A stretch of DNA of 64,000 nucleotides from Blastocatellia bacterium (lineage in GTDB: Bacteria > Acidobacteriota > Blastocatellia > Pyrinomonadales > Pyrinomonadaceae): assembly GCA_013697915.1 (NCBI GenBank), contig JACCVY010000240.1, positions 1 through 64,000 of the forward strand. Reading direction: 5' to 3'. Shown here piece by piece: positions 17,756-26,773 of the stretch (position 1 is its first letter; each line of letters starts with the position of its first letter). Under the pieces are notes generated by a model. The model did not search any database. It had not been told where the DNA came from and was given only the letters and a program-made list of their open reading frames with translations. The translations under genes were made by a program, and so were the position numbers.

Positions 17756-18427
17756 ATGTATAAGTATTTTGTCGCAATTGCTGTCATTTTTCTTATTGTC
17801 GCGGCGATGATGGCTCGCAATAATGCCACCGCTTCCGCCACGGCACTCCCGGATCCGGCTGTGGATACACCACTCGCCAGTTCTAAAGGCGAGCGGACTG
17901 CGGTACTTGCAGGGGGCTGCTTTTGGGGCGTGGAAGCCGTCTTCGAACATGTAAAGGGAGTAACCGACGTGCGTTCGGGCTACGCGGGCGGCTCACCCGC
18001 TACGGCTCACTACGAGAAAGTCGGAACTGGGGAAACGGGCCATGCGGAATCGGTGCGGATTACTTACGATCCATCCCAGATCTCTTATGGTCAACTCCTC
18101 AAGGTATTCTTTTCGGTGGCCCATGACCCGACTGAACTAAACCGGCAGGGACCCGACACGGGCACGCAGTATCGCTCGGCCATCTTCTTCGCGAACGAAG
18201 AGCAAAAGCGAATCGGGCAAGCCTATATTGAGCAACTAAACCGCGCTAAGGTCTTTGCGCGTCCCATCGTGACTAAAGTTTCCGCCCTCCAGTCGTTCAA
18301 TGAAGCCGAAAACTATCACCAGGATTATCTGGCCCGTCATCCGGATGAACCTTACATCGTCTTCAACGATCTCCCCAAGATCGAAAACCTACGCAAACAA
18401 CTCCCCGGTTTATACAACGCGCAGTAG
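17756..18427 (+). CDS. msrA: Peptide-methionine (S)-S-oxide reductase MsrA, membrane-anchored or exported
   Basis: A 223-residue MsrA, which reduces the S epimer of methionine sulfoxide in proteins. The catalytic cysteine lies in GGCFWGVEAVF at about residue 55. The conserved GYAGG, GHAESVRITYDP and NYHQDYL segments are all present. The N-terminus has a hydrophobic stretch (residues 4 to 20) followed by an Ala/Pro-rich linker, so the enzyme is probably periplasmic and either anchored or cleaved. The chain has a single cysteine, so there is no resolving Cys and recycling must use an external reductant. A GGGGGAAATAAC segment serves as ribosome-binding site. Confidence 0.93.
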   Translation: MYKYFVAIAVIFLIVAAMMARNNATASATALPDPAVDTPLASSKGERTAVLAGGCFWGVEAVFEHVKGVTDVRSGYAGGSPATAHYEKVGTGETGHAESVRITYDPSQISYGQLLKVFFSVAHDPTELNRQGPDTGTQYRSAIFFANEEQKRIGQAYIEQLNRAKVFARPIVTKVSALQSFNEAENYHQDYLARHPDEPYIVFNDLPKIENLRKQLPGLYNAQ

Positions 18428-18476
18428 TAGTAGTTTCATCCGAACAGAGCGCGAAAACGAGTGGTTTGAATAGTTC

Positions 18477-19259
18477 ATGAGTAACCCAATGCCGGCGATT
18501 TTCTTCGGACATGGCAATCCGCTGAATGCGTTGCTGCGCAATCAATACACCGAAGCGTGGGCCAACATTGGCAATTCCCTGCCAAGACCCAAAGCTGTTC
18601 TGTGCATCTCCGCGCATTGGTATCTTCCGGGCACGGCGGTCACCGCGATGGTCCAACCTCGCACCATTCATGATTTTGGCGGCTTTCCTCGCGAACTTTA
18701 TGAAGTTCAGTATCCGGCGCCTGGTAGTCCCGAGCTGGCGCGCCGCGTGCAGAATCTGCTTACGCCGGTTGCTGTTCAACTTGATGAAGAGAGTTGGGGG
18801 TTGGATCACGGTACCTGGTCGGTGCTGTGCCACGTGTTTCCAAATCCCGACATACCAGTTGTCCAGTTGAGTATCGACGAGACTCAAGCGCCTGAATTTC
18901 ATTACGAGCTGGGAAAACGTCTCGCGCCGTTGCGCGACGAAGGCGTGCTGATCATCGGCAGCGGGAATCTTATTCACAATCTTCATACATACGCCTGGGG
19001 CCGGCACAACGTTGAGGCCTTTGATTGGGCAGTGCGCTTTGAAAAAATGGCGCGCGAGCTTTTAGTCAAAGGTGATCACGCGCCGCTGGTGGACTACGAA
19101 TCCCTTGGACGTGACGCGTTGTTGTCTGCGCCGACGCCTGATCATTATCTGCCGCTGCTCTATGTCATCGGCTCCACTCGGCCCGGCGATGACGTAAGCT
19201 TTCCCGTCGAAGGATTTGATGGCGGTTCGATTTCCATGCTGAGTGTTCGGATTGATTGA
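18477..19259 (+). CDS. Class III extradiol dioxygenase, YgiD / 4,5-DOPA dioxygenase family
   Basis: A 260-residue LigB-superfamily protein. Expected metal ligands are seen in FFGHGNPLNAL (His near residue 12), CISAHWY (His near 45), the LDHGTWSVL motif (His near 111) and the late GSGNLIHNLH (His near 168). Related enzymes such as YgiD and plant DODA cleave catechol-type rings using non-haem Fe(II) or Zn(II). The physiological substrate in bacteria is generally unknown. It starts 49 bases after msrA and may share its transcript. A 41-base perfect inverted repeat lies downstream. Confidence 0.88.
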   Translation: MSNPMPAIFFGHGNPLNALLRNQYTEAWANIGNSLPRPKAVLCISAHWYLPGTAVTAMVQPRTIHDFGGFPRELYEVQYPAPGSPELARRVQNLLTPVAVQLDEESWGLDHGTWSVLCHVFPNPDIPVVQLSIDETQAPEFHYELGKRLAPLRDEGVLIIGSGNLIHNLHTYAWGRHNVEAFDWAVRFEKMARELLVKGDHAPLVDYESLGRDALLSAPTPDHYLPLLYVIGSTRPGDDVSFPVEGFDGGSISMLSVRID

Positions 19260-19361
19260 ACCCTCATCCCGCCTGCCAACCCTCCGTAGCTTCCGGTCTA
19301 ATGCCCTGAGATTCATTAGTCCAGTTTCAGAGCTTTGCCTCAAAAGTCATGAGCCACGTCA

Positions 19362-19565
19362 GGTTCGGCTTTGCCGCCTGATGTGCGGCGGTGGCTATGC
19401 CCCGCCGTAGACGTGCCTTTTTTACTTTTGGGGCTATGCCTTCGTGCGGCCTTTGGCCGATCCGAAGGGCTTAGCCAGGACCAAGGGCATAGCCCGAGAA
19501 TAATCTGGCTGCTCTCGGCGGGGCATAGCCACCGCCGCACATCAGGCGGCAAAGCCCAAGCCGCA
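19362..19565. repeat. GGC-N3-GCC hairpin array with 41-bp perfect inverted repeat (element C)
   Basis: Fills much of the 427-base spacer between the dioxygenase and the lipoprotein. Arms 19367-19407 and 19516-19556 are exact reverse complements over 41 bases. Both arms and the loop contain short palindromes of form GGC-N3-GCC (GGCTTTGCC, GGCTATGCC, GGCATAGCC). The inner GGGCTATGCCTT pairs with AAGGGCATAGCCC. It shares the signature CGGCTTTGCCGC then GTGCGG with the element at 51715-51883. The rest of the spacer (19260-19361 and 19566-19686) holds nothing I recognise apart from the lipoprotein leader. Confidence 0.85.
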
Positions 19566-19686
19566 CCAAACAGGTGACTCTTAGCGCAAAGTTCAGTTTC
19601 AGCAAAGACGAGCGTAAGTTTTTGTTTCAACGCGCTTTCATGGGCAAGTGCGTTTGAATCGTCCATTGAAAACAAGAGAGGCCACG

Positions 19687-20301
19687 ATGAAAACACTTTC
19701 CCTGCTTGCTGTCGTTACACTATTCGTCATCTTCATTTTACCGGCTTGCACTGAAATTCCCGGCGATACCATTCCCCCGGTCCTCGCGGCCGGTTCGACC
19801 GCGCCGGTCAAAAAGAATGGAACTGACGGGACCGACCTGCAATTCTCCGCCGTGCGATTAGGTGAATGGCCCGAAGTCGCGGATAGGTTCACGCGGAAAG
19901 GAGCGTCACAGGCCGAGCTGCGCAGTCAGGGATTTTTCTACAAGGCTGATGGGCCAGACTCTGGCACATTGGGACTGCCCATTAGCACTCCCGCTCGTCC
20001 CGGTTACCGACACTTGTTTGATAGTTCTTCTGCAATCCTTTTTCTACGAAATGACTCGTTGCACTTTGAAGAAGTCGGCGAGCTTGCGGCTCGATCTGAC
20101 AAGGCTGTTGACGACGCTTGTCGCGCCTCATGCGTAGATTGGTATGGCAACTCCCGACCAATCTTCGTGCAGGGCCGCGTCCTGGCTTTGATGGGCTACG
20201 AGCTGGTGGAAGGAACGGTTGCAGACGGTCGCATGCGGGAGTTGCGACGGGTCAGTTATGCACCCACCAGAACGCAAGTGACACGGGCCAGCGGCGAATA
20301 G
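19687..20301 (+). CDS. Hypothetical lipoprotein
   Basis: A 204-residue protein with a lipoprotein signal: Lys-containing n-region, hydrophobic core and lipobox LPAC with the modified Cys at residue 20. Most of the mature chain is soluble, with a central RPGYRHLFDSSSAILFLRND segment and a pair of cysteines in CRASC near residue 148. I recognise no family. ATG 19687 is chosen over upstream in-frame codons because AAGAGAGG precedes it at good spacing and the signal peptide begins there. It stands alone, between hairpin element C and the 3' end of rsmA (convergent). Confidence 0.7.
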   Translation: MKTLSLLAVVTLFVIFILPACTEIPGDTIPPVLAAGSTAPVKKNGTDGTDLQFSAVRLGEWPEVADRFTRKGASQAELRSQGFFYKADGPDSGTLGLPISTPARPGYRHLFDSSSAILFLRNDSLHFEEVGELAARSDKAVDDACRASCVDWYGNSRPIFVQGRVLALMGYELVEGTVADGRMRELRRVSYAPTRTQVTRASGE

Positions 20302-20479
20302 ATTAGTGCTGATTCGCCTGAACGACGCAACGACGGTCGTGGGTGGACCAGCAAAACGATTATTCCCTCACGCATAGAATGACCACGACCACGCCTGCAT
20401 TTCTGTCTATCGCCATTGTATTGCGCAGTGCGGCAAACACTGATCAGCCGTTAACCCCGCAACCGGCGAATTCCAAAGC

Positions 20480-21301
20480 TTAACTCTCGAGCGCGCGCAC
20501 CATGCGCGCCCAGTCCTCCAGCGCCAGCGTCTCAGCACGCCGTTGGAGTTCCACTTCCGCACGGCACAAGACCAGGCTTGCGCCGCCGTGAGCTTTCAGT
20601 CTTTCCTGTAATGGCGGTGGCGCACTCCGCAAGTTATTGAGAATCGTTTTGCGACGCTGGGCAAAGCCGGCACTCACAACCTGCCACAAAAGCTTTTCGT
20701 CCTTCACCTCAACAACGATCTTCGGTCGCAGCGTCAGCCGGACGATGGTGCTCCAAACTTTGGGCGCCGGACGAAATGAACGAGGCGAGACATCAAACAG
20801 CTTTTCAGTTTCGCAATAGGCTTCGACGAAAACCGAAAGATAACCACGCTCAGCAGAACCCGGAGACGCGATAATCCGGTCGACCACCTCCCGTTGCAAC
20901 ATCAATATCAATTCCGTGAGACACGCGCGCTGCTCGATTAATCTCTGTAGAACGGCGGTGGCGATATTGTAAGGAAGATTGGCAACCACTCGCGCCGTCG
21001 CGGCGGGACGAATTTCGGCGCAGATATCCGTAATTAGCGCATCATTCTGGATGAGCTTGAAGTTCTCCCTTTTTCCGAACGTGTTAACGAGAATTGGAAT
21101 CAAGTTTCGATCAAACTCAATCGCAACTAACTGACCGGCGTGTTCGATAAGTGGCGCGGTTAGTGCTCCTCTCCCCGGTCCGATTTCAACGATTGTCTCG
21201 TTCGCCAGCGGATTGAGGGACGCGACTATTCGTTTGATGATTGATTTGTCGGTGAGGAAATTCTGGCCAAAGCGCTTTGATGGACGATGGGTGGTGGACA
21301 A
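20480..21301 (-). CDS. rsmA: 16S rRNA (adenine(1518/1519)-N6)-dimethyltransferase RsmA/KsgA
   Basis: A 273-residue enzyme that dimethylates two adjacent adenines in helix 45 of 16S rRNA late in 30S assembly; loss gives kasugamycin resistance. SAM motif I is VEIGPGRGALTAPL, the catalytic NLPYN motif is followed by IATAVL, and the N-terminal KRFGQNFL is diagnostic. TTG 21301 gives the normal short N-terminus (STTHRPSKRFGQNFL). The frame is also open to ATG 21358, but those 19 extra residues are encoded by heptad-repeat DNA and are unlike the family. It lies downstream of ribD and ftsY on the same strand. Confidence 0.93.
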   Translation of the reverse strand: MSTTHRPSKRFGQNFLTDKSIIKRIVASLNPLANETIVEIGPGRGALTAPLIEHAGQLVAIEFDRNLIPILVNTFGKRENFKLIQNDALITDICAEIRPAATARVVANLPYNIATAVLQRLIEQRACLTELILMLQREVVDRIIASPGSAERGYLSVFVEAYCETEKLFDVSPRSFRPAPKVWSTIVRLTLRPKIVVEVKDEKLLWQVVSAGFAQRRKTILNNLRSAPPPLQERLKAHGGASLVLCRAEVELQRRAETLALEDWARMVRALES

Positions 21302-21302
21302 A

Positions 21303-21381
21303 GGCTGAAGGCTAAGGGATGAAGGATGAAGTGAAGAAGCCTCGCGATCTTTTTTCATCCTTCAGCCTTCATTCTTCAGAC
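21303..21381. repeat. Heptad-repeat tract 5, inverted arms (ribD / rsmA spacer)
   Basis: Plus-strand left arm (21303-21336) uses units GGCTGAA, GGCTAAG, GGATGAA, GGATGAA. The right arm (21353-21381) uses TTCATCC, TTCAGCC, TTCATTC, TTCAGAC. The arms are complementary and could pair in RNA. The right arm runs into the last codons of ribD and supplies its stop codon. Confidence 0.82.
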
Positions 21382-22520
21382 TTGCCTGGGTATCCAGTGA
21401 TTTCAATGTCTTCACCGCGCCGCACAATCTCGACGTTTCGAAGTCTCAACGCGTTGGCCAGCCGGTCCGCCCCGGCGCCACCGATTGCCGCAGGCGCTTC
21501 GCGACCGCCGATGATTATTGGAGCGAGAAAGAAAGTGACCTTATTTACCAGGCCGCCTTCGAGCAGTTTGCCGGCAACGGTCGCGCCGCCTTCCACAAGC
21601 ACACCCTGGATCGAGCGAGCCCCAAGCTCGGTGAGAACGGATGATAAATCCCGGCCGTTTGTTTCATCAATTACGACTTCAACTCCCGACGATCTGAGTA
21701 AATCAAGTTTAGCGGTGTCCGCCTTTTGGCCGGCGAAGATAATAAGCGGCGCCTCAGTAGCGGTGGCCACCAGTTTTGTATTAGCCGGAATTGTTAAACC
21801 CTCATCAAGCAGGACACGAATCAAAGATTTGCGGCGGGCCTGACCCGAACGATCGGTAAGTAGCGGATTATCAACGGACGCTGTGCCCGCGCCCACCAGG
21901 ATTGCATCGTATTCATGCCGCAGTTGATGCACGCGCGCGCGCGACTCAGGGCCCGTGATCCACTGCGACTCTCCGGTGCGCGTGGCTATTTTGCCGTCCA
22001 ACGACGCTGCCAACTTCAAGTGAACGAAAGGGCGGCCAGTGGCCATGAAGTGCAAATACTTTTCGTTGAGTTGCCGGGCCTCGCGCGTCAACAAACCAAC
22101 CGAGACAGCAATGCCCGCCTTGCGCAAATGCGCAAAGCCTTTACCGGACACTTTCGGATTCGGGTCTTTGATCGGAGAAATCACTCGGCTAATGCCGGCA
22201 TTGATCAACGTATCAGTGCATGGCGGCGTGCGCCCGTGATGCGCATGAGGCTCGAGCGAAACGTACACGGTCGCGCCACGCCCGCGCGCTCCTGCCTGTT
22301 CCAGCGCATAAGTTTCAGCGTGCTTAAGTGTTTCGTAAACGTAAAAGCCTTCGCCCACGATTTCACCGGACGGAGAAACAATCACACAGCCGACCAGTGG
22401 ACCAGGACTGACCTGCCCTGCGCCCTCTGCCGCCAGTGCCAGCGCGCGGTGCATGAAGCGGTCATCCGCCTCGGTCCATTCGGCAATTTCGTTTTGCGCT
22501 GTTGCTGTTGTTCGTTGCAC
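21369..22520 (-). CDS. ribD: Riboflavin biosynthesis deaminase/reductase RibD
   Basis: A 383-residue bifunctional enzyme for the second and third steps of riboflavin synthesis: deamination of the pyrimidinone and NADPH reduction of the ribose. The N-terminal deaminase domain (to about residue 155) has HAE for zinc and catalysis and the segment VYVSLEPHAHHGRTPPC. The C-terminal reductase domain (about 160 to 375) has LKLAASLDGKIATRTGES and VLVEGGATVAGKLL. The usual first zinc cysteine of EPCxH is a histidine here. Other rib genes are not in the window. The gene sits between ftsY (8-base gap) and rsmA; its last residues come from repeat tract 5. Confidence 0.94.
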   Translation of the reverse strand: MQRTTATAQNEIAEWTEADDRFMHRALALAAEGAGQVSPGPLVGCVIVSPSGEIVGEGFYVYETLKHAETYALEQAGARGRGATVYVSLEPHAHHGRTPPCTDTLINAGISRVISPIKDPNPKVSGKGFAHLRKAGIAVSVGLLTREARQLNEKYLHFMATGRPFVHLKLAASLDGKIATRTGESQWITGPESRARVHQLRHEYDAILVGAGTASVDNPLLTDRSGQARRKSLIRVLLDEGLTIPANTKLVATATEAPLIIFAGQKADTAKLDLLRSSGVEVVIDETNGRDLSSVLTELGARSIQGVLVEGGATVAGKLLEGGLVNKVTFFLAPIIIGGREAPAAIGGAGADRLANALRLRNVEIVRRGEDIEITGYPGKSEE

Positions 22521-22528
22521 CTGAAGTC

Positions 22529-23839
22529 TTATTCAAACAGGCCGTTGACATACAATTCCGGATCGAAGACGACGAGATCGTCAACCTTTTCGCCAATGCC
22601 TGCGTAGCGAATCGGTAAGCCGAGTTCATTCGCAATCGCGACGGCAATTCCGCCTTTGGCGGTGCCATCAAGTTTTGTGAGCACGATACCGGTGACACCT
22701 GCGACTTTCAGAAACTGCCGCGCCTGTTCCAGTCCATTCTGACCGGTCACGGCATCGACGACTAACAAAGTCTCGTGCGGCGCGCCTTCAACTTCGCGCG
22801 CAGCCACCCGCTTCATTTTTTCCAACTCGGCCATCAGGTTCGACTTATTGTGGAGACGGCCCGCCGTATCGACAATTAACACATCCGAACCGCGGGCCTT
22901 TGACGCCTTCAACGAATCGAAGAGCACGGCGGCGGGATCTGTTCCCTGCTTCTGTTGAATTAACGGAACTCCCGTGCGCTCAGCCCAGATCGCCAGTTGG
23001 TCCGAGGCAGCCGCGCGGAAAGTGTCTGCCGCACAGATCAGGACGTCGTTGCCCTCTGCTTTGATTCGTTGCGCCAGTTTGCCAATCGTCGTCGTCTTGC
23101 CGACACCGTTCACGCCCACAATCATCATTACATATGGCGCCACACCTTCCGGCACACTTGTTTCGGAAGCGACTCCCCGCTGTTCCGACTGCCGCAGAAT
23201 TTTCAGCAGCTCATCCTTGATCGCCCGCTTCAATGTTTCGAGATCATTTATTTGTTTTCTCGCTACACCGCGCCGGACTGTTTCCAGGATGTGTTGTGTA
23301 GTACTCACCCCAATGTCGGCGGCGATGAGGGCTTCTTCCAGCTCATCCAAAAGATTCTCGTCGATCTGTTTCAGTCCCTGGAAAACTGTGTCGAGGCGAT
23401 CGGAAAGAGATTCGCGCGTGGCAGAAACGGCGCGGCGAAAGCGCGCAGAGAATTCCTGTTCAAGCGCAGCTTCCTGCGCTTGCAGTTCCTCAATCGACAG
23501 ATTGAGTCCCAGCACTGAAGTCGCAAAAGGCGAACCTGACGGCACGGCCTTTTGAGAAAACTCGGCGTTTCTCGCATTAGTTACTGGTGCTGAGGAAGGA
23601 GCCGTCGCCGCAGGTTTTTCGATTGACGACTCGTAGAGAATCGGCGTGGGGCCGCCCGCGCTTGCTGGTGGCTCGAGCACAGCGACCGGAGTCACGGGCG
23701 AATCCACCGCACGCTCAGCCCTAATGCTTGTCTGCGGTCCGTCCTTACGGGCTTCACGCTTGGTCTCGGCCGCAGCAGGCTCATTCAACCTTAGCGAAAC
23801 AAACTGATCACCGCTTTTGCGTTTCCAGAAAAGCCCCAT
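22529..23839 (-). CDS. ftsY: Signal recognition particle receptor FtsY
   Basis: A 436-residue SRP GTPase that docks ribosome-nascent chain complexes at the membrane. Residues 1 to about 135 form the variable A domain with a short basic start ([10 protein letters not shown]). The N domain follows (about 140 to 230), then the G domain with [16 protein letters not shown] (P-loop), [23 protein letters not shown] and the closing [14 protein letters not shown]. All GTPase motifs are intact and the length is normal. It heads the ftsY-ribD-rsmA run on the minus strand; a 170-base spacer separates it from the HD-GYP gene upstream. Confidence 0.96.
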   Translation of the reverse strand: MGLFWKRKSGDQFVSLRLNEPAAAETKREARKDGPQTSIRAERAVDSPVTPVAVLEPPASAGGPTPILYESSIEKPAATAPSSAPVTNARNAEFSQKAVPSGSPFATSVLGLNLSIEELQAQEAALEQEFSARFRRAVSATRESLSDRLDTVFQGLKQIDENLLDELEEALIAADIGVSTTQHILETVRRGVARKQINDLETLKRAIKDELLKILRQSEQRGVASETSVPEGVAPYVMMIVGVNGVGKTTTIGKLAQRIKAEGNDVLICAADTFRAAASDQLAIWAERTGVPLIQQKQGTDPAAVLFDSLKASKARGSDVLIVDTAGRLHNKSNLMAELEKMKRVAAREVEGAPHETLLVVDAVTGQNGLEQARQFLKVAGVTGIVLTKLDGTAKGGIAVAIANELGLPIRYAGIGEKVDDLVVFDPELYVNGLFE

Positions 23840-24009
23840 AGACCTTCATCCCCTAAATACAGCTGTTCGTTGTGAAATGCTGATTATACGGGCAAGACTG
23901 GCGCAGTCACAAAAATGCATCTCTGCCGAGGGTGAACACAATTAGGCCTGGCTTTGCGCCTTATCAAGGCGCAAGACAGGTGCGGTTAGTTTTCGAAGAT
24001 GTTGTTGGG

Positions 24010-25851
24010 TTATGAAACCGGCACTGCCTCGCGCTCGATATTGGTTTCGAGCGGCGTTGGCGTGACCTTGTTTTGAACTGGCGCGGGGCGCTTGAGTCTC
24101 ACAGTGCCGGGACGAATCTGGCCTTCGTCACATGCCGCAACGAAAGCACACACAACCGCTGCATCGTATCGCGTGTCGACAAAGCTTTGAATGCGCGCAA
24201 CCGCGTCCTCAAACTTCATCGCTCGCTGGTACGGGCGGTCCGTGGTCATGGCATCGAATGTGTCCGCCACCGCAACTATTTTTGCCATTAACGGAATTTC
24301 ATCACCATGCAGGCCCTGTGGATAGCCTTGGCCATTCACCATCTCGTGATGCATGTACATGCCGGGTAAGAATTCCTTCATGGCAGCAATCTGCGACATG
24401 ATCTTGTAGCCCTTCTGCGGATGCTGCTTCATGATCAAGTACTCGTCGTCGGTGAGGGCCGCGGGCTTCTTCAAAATGTTGTCGTCGATAGCAATCTTGC
24501 CGACGTCATGAAGCAACGCACTGATGCGAATCTTTTCGCATTCATCATCGGACAATTGTAAGCGTTGTGCGATAGCGACAGACATTCTCGAGACGCGCTC
24601 CGAATGTCCCCGCGTGTACGGATCCTTGCCGTCGATGGCTGCCGCCAAGCTCTTTACCGTTCCCAGAAACAATTGCCTGTTTTCGTCAGCCGAACGTTGT
24701 AGATCAGTGATGTAACGCTCAATCTGGTCCGTCATTAGATTGAATGAATTGCCGAGATCACCGAGCTCGGTTCGGCTGCGAATGTTAATGCGCTGCGAAA
24801 AATCACCAGACGCAATGCGGTGGGCGCCACTGGCCAGCTCCTGAACCGGCTGGGTCAGCTTCTTGGCAAAGAAGAAACCGATCAACAGTGTCAGCATACC
24901 CGCTACCAAGCTGATGAGGATGGTTTGGCGTCTCATGTCACTGACGGACGCGAGCGCTGCCGATTCATCCTGAATAGCAATCACACCCAGGCGCGAGTTC
25001 TTGTCCAGCTCTGCGGTGGCATAGGAGCCGAGCATCTCGACCTTTCTTCCGTCGCGCACCAGTGAAAATGGTTCCAGTGCGGATTGTACCTGGGCGCCCG
25101 ACTGCTGCCAGTCCTGGACCACTTTCAAATCCGTCATCGGCTTTTCGGCAAAAGCGACGGCCGCTTCCGGATGTGCGACGGCGCGCCCGTTTTGATCGAC
25201 AACAAAAACAACGGGCAGGCCCGCATCCAGGAGTTCGCGTTCGCTTTTTGACGTTTGTTGATGGACCGCGTTGAAGACTTCCTGAAACGAGATTATTGCG
25301 ATGACCGCAGCAACTAAGTCCTGACCGCTCGGGCCACCCATCACCGGCGCCGCGACAGTGAGCGCCATCTCCTGACCCGATCGAATAATTTGCGGACGGC
25401 TGACCACAACGCCGCGACCATTCATCCTGGCGAGAACTTCGCTAACGCGCTGATCAACTTCCTGATGTTGAATCACGTCAGGTTGAAAGGCGCGGTGCAC
25501 GGGACCATTCACCGGCCAGATCGCCAGGCCGATTAAATTCGGATCTTCTTGCAGTGTCTTTTGCAGGCGCGAGTCGTAACCGGGATCATTGAGTGCCTTG
25601 ATACCGCCGGCAATTTCAAAGGCCCTTGCCAGCCCGGTAACCACATCGCGATAGCGTTGGCCATAGAGTTCGATTTGTCTTGCCTTGTCCTGAACGAGCT
25701 GCGCCTGATAACGCCCTTCGACAGAACGCAACTCTTCGGCGCTGCGATCGGAAAGAAGCATGCCGGCAAAACCCAGCGGCAGCAGCCCAACTAAGAGCAG
25801 TACTCCGAGAACGATATAGAGAAGACGAATTCGGCCGGTTTGATGCGACAT
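24010..25851 (-). CDS. Membrane HD-GYP protein with extracytoplasmic sensor and HAMP domain
   Basis: A 613-residue probable cyclic di-GMP phosphodiesterase. A transmembrane helix at residues of about 8 to 31 precedes a Cache-like periplasmic sensor (about 40 to 300). A second helix (SLVAGMLTLLIGFFFAKKL, about 310 to 330) leads into a HAMP domain (TQPVQELASGAHRIASGDF), then the HD-GYP domain (about 400 to 560). The latter has HSERVSRMS, the HDVGKIAI pair and HHEMVNGQGYPQG, then DTFDAMTTDRPYQ. The catalytic HD and GYP residues are present, so enzymatic activity is likely. A TTGACA/GATAAT promoter lies upstream. The PilZ-like protein at 8678 is a conceivable but unproven effector. Confidence 0.92.
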   Translation of the reverse strand: MSHQTGRIRLLYIVLGVLLLVGLLPLGFAGMLLSDRSAEELRSVEGRYQAQLVQDKARQIELYGQRYRDVVTGLARAFEIAGGIKALNDPGYDSRLQKTLQEDPNLIGLAIWPVNGPVHRAFQPDVIQHQEVDQRVSEVLARMNGRGVVVSRPQIIRSGQEMALTVAAPVMGGPSGQDLVAAVIAIISFQEVFNAVHQQTSKSERELLDAGLPVVFVVDQNGRAVAHPEAAVAFAEKPMTDLKVVQDWQQSGAQVQSALEPFSLVRDGRKVEMLGSYATAELDKNSRLGVIAIQDESAALASVSDMRRQTILISLVAGMLTLLIGFFFAKKLTQPVQELASGAHRIASGDFSQRINIRSRTELGDLGNSFNLMTDQIERYITDLQRSADENRQLFLGTVKSLAAAIDGKDPYTRGHSERVSRMSVAIAQRLQLSDDECEKIRISALLHDVGKIAIDDNILKKPAALTDDEYLIMKQHPQKGYKIMSQIAAMKEFLPGMYMHHEMVNGQGYPQGLHGDEIPLMAKIVAVADTFDAMTTDRPYQRAMKFEDAVARIQSFVDTRYDAAVVCAFVAACDEGQIRPGTVRLKRPAPVQNKVTPTPLETNIEREAVPVS

Positions 25852-26176
25852 TTATCGATTAACTGTTGATAACTTTCGAGGAAAACGACAGGTTGTCTGG
25901 AAGGTGCTTGTCTCTGGACGACCGGAGGGTTCAGCCGCCACCTCATTATCGTTGAGCAAATACGCCTCTGTCAACGCGTTTCACAGTTCATAAACATTGT
26001 TTGACTGCAAACTCAGCCCAGATTTCCGCGATTTTCCGTAAACTCGAATCACTTGCGGTCCCAGCGGCGGGTTCCTGGTTCACGTTTAATCAACTTATGT
26101 ATGATGGGTTGCGTCTAAACACTCGGGTCTTTGCTGGTTAAGCCGGCGCAATTTCAGGGAACCGAGACAGTTTCGC
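25852..26176. other. Divergent intergenic region, HD-GYP gene / ECF sigma gene
   Basis: This 325-base spacer contains the HD-GYP promoter described separately. On the sigma-factor side TATGAT at 26100-26105 is a possible -10, with no convincing -35. No ORF, repeat or RNA gene was recognised in it. Confidence 0.5.
25945..25974 (-). promoter_or_regulatory. Sigma-70 type promoter for the HD-GYP gene
   Basis: On the minus strand a perfect TTGACA -35 (25969-25974) is followed by an 18-base spacer and GATAAT (25945-25950), 94 bases before the HD-GYP start codon. Confidence 0.6.
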
Positions 26177-26755
26177 ATGGAGGCGGCTACGAGCGACGAA
26201 CAGATCGTAGAGCGAGCTTTGACGGGCGACGCGGAAGCGTTCGGCGAGATTGTGCAGCGCTGGGAGCGGCGAATTTTCGCGCTTGCCTTCGGCATGCTCG
26301 GCCGTGAGGAGGATGCGCGCGACGCCACCCAGGAAACGTTTCTGGCTGCGTTTCGAAATCTGCGAGCGTTTCGTGGCGAGGCAAAGGTTTCGTCGTGGCT
26401 GCACCGAATAGCTGTGAATCAATGCCTCACGCGACAGCGCAGGGCGAAAGTTAGAAAGGAAAGCGGCCTTGAAGAGGAAGAAGAAAAACATGCTGCGAGC
26501 TTTTCGGCGCCGCTTCATTATTCGCCGGCGCTCGTGGTTGAAGGTCGCGAGCGCAGCGCGGCCGTCCGTAGCGCCGTGAATAGCTTGCCGCTCGACCTGC
26601 GCCAGGTAATCGTAATGAAGGAGTTTGAAGAGCTGACATTTCGCGAGATGGCGGATGCGCTGGACATCCCGCTGAGCACAGTCAAGAGCCGGCTCTACAC
26701 TGCGTTGCGACAATTGCAAATGCGACTGCAGAAGTATGACAGCGAATTAAGGTGA
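26177..26755 (+). CDS. ECF-type RNA polymerase sigma factor
   Basis: A 192-residue group IV sigma factor. Region 2 (about residues 25 to 95) has FGEIVQRWERRIFALAF and the DARDATQETFLAAFRNL segment that binds core and the -10. Region 4 (about 130 to 185) has LPLDLRQVIVMKEFEELTF, then the helix-turn-helix IPLSTVKSRLYTALRQL. The linker is Glu/Lys-rich. The next gene, 18 bases downstream, encodes a zinc anti-sigma factor, so this is a sigma/anti-sigma pair, probably responding to envelope stress given the Spy-like gene that follows. The regulon is unknown. Confidence 0.93.
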   Translation: MEAATSDEQIVERALTGDAEAFGEIVQRWERRIFALAFGMLGREEDARDATQETFLAAFRNLRAFRGEAKVSSWLHRIAVNQCLTRQRRAKVRKESGLEEEEEKHAASFSAPLHYSPALVVEGRERSAAVRSAVNSLPLDLRQVIVMKEFEELTFREMADALDIPLSTVKSRLYTALRQLQMRLQKYDSELR

Positions 26756-26773
26756 GATGTGGGAGTAAAGAAT

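Noticed and set aside
19340-19696. Open frames on both strands giving nearly the same peptide (PPDVRRWLCPA)
   Set aside because: They are a mirror effect of the 41-base inverted repeat at 19367-19556, not genes.
22974-23555. 193-codon plus-strand frame opposite ftsY
   Set aside because: It is a shadow of the FtsY GTPase domain; the composition (Ser/Arg-rich) is typical of antisense frames.
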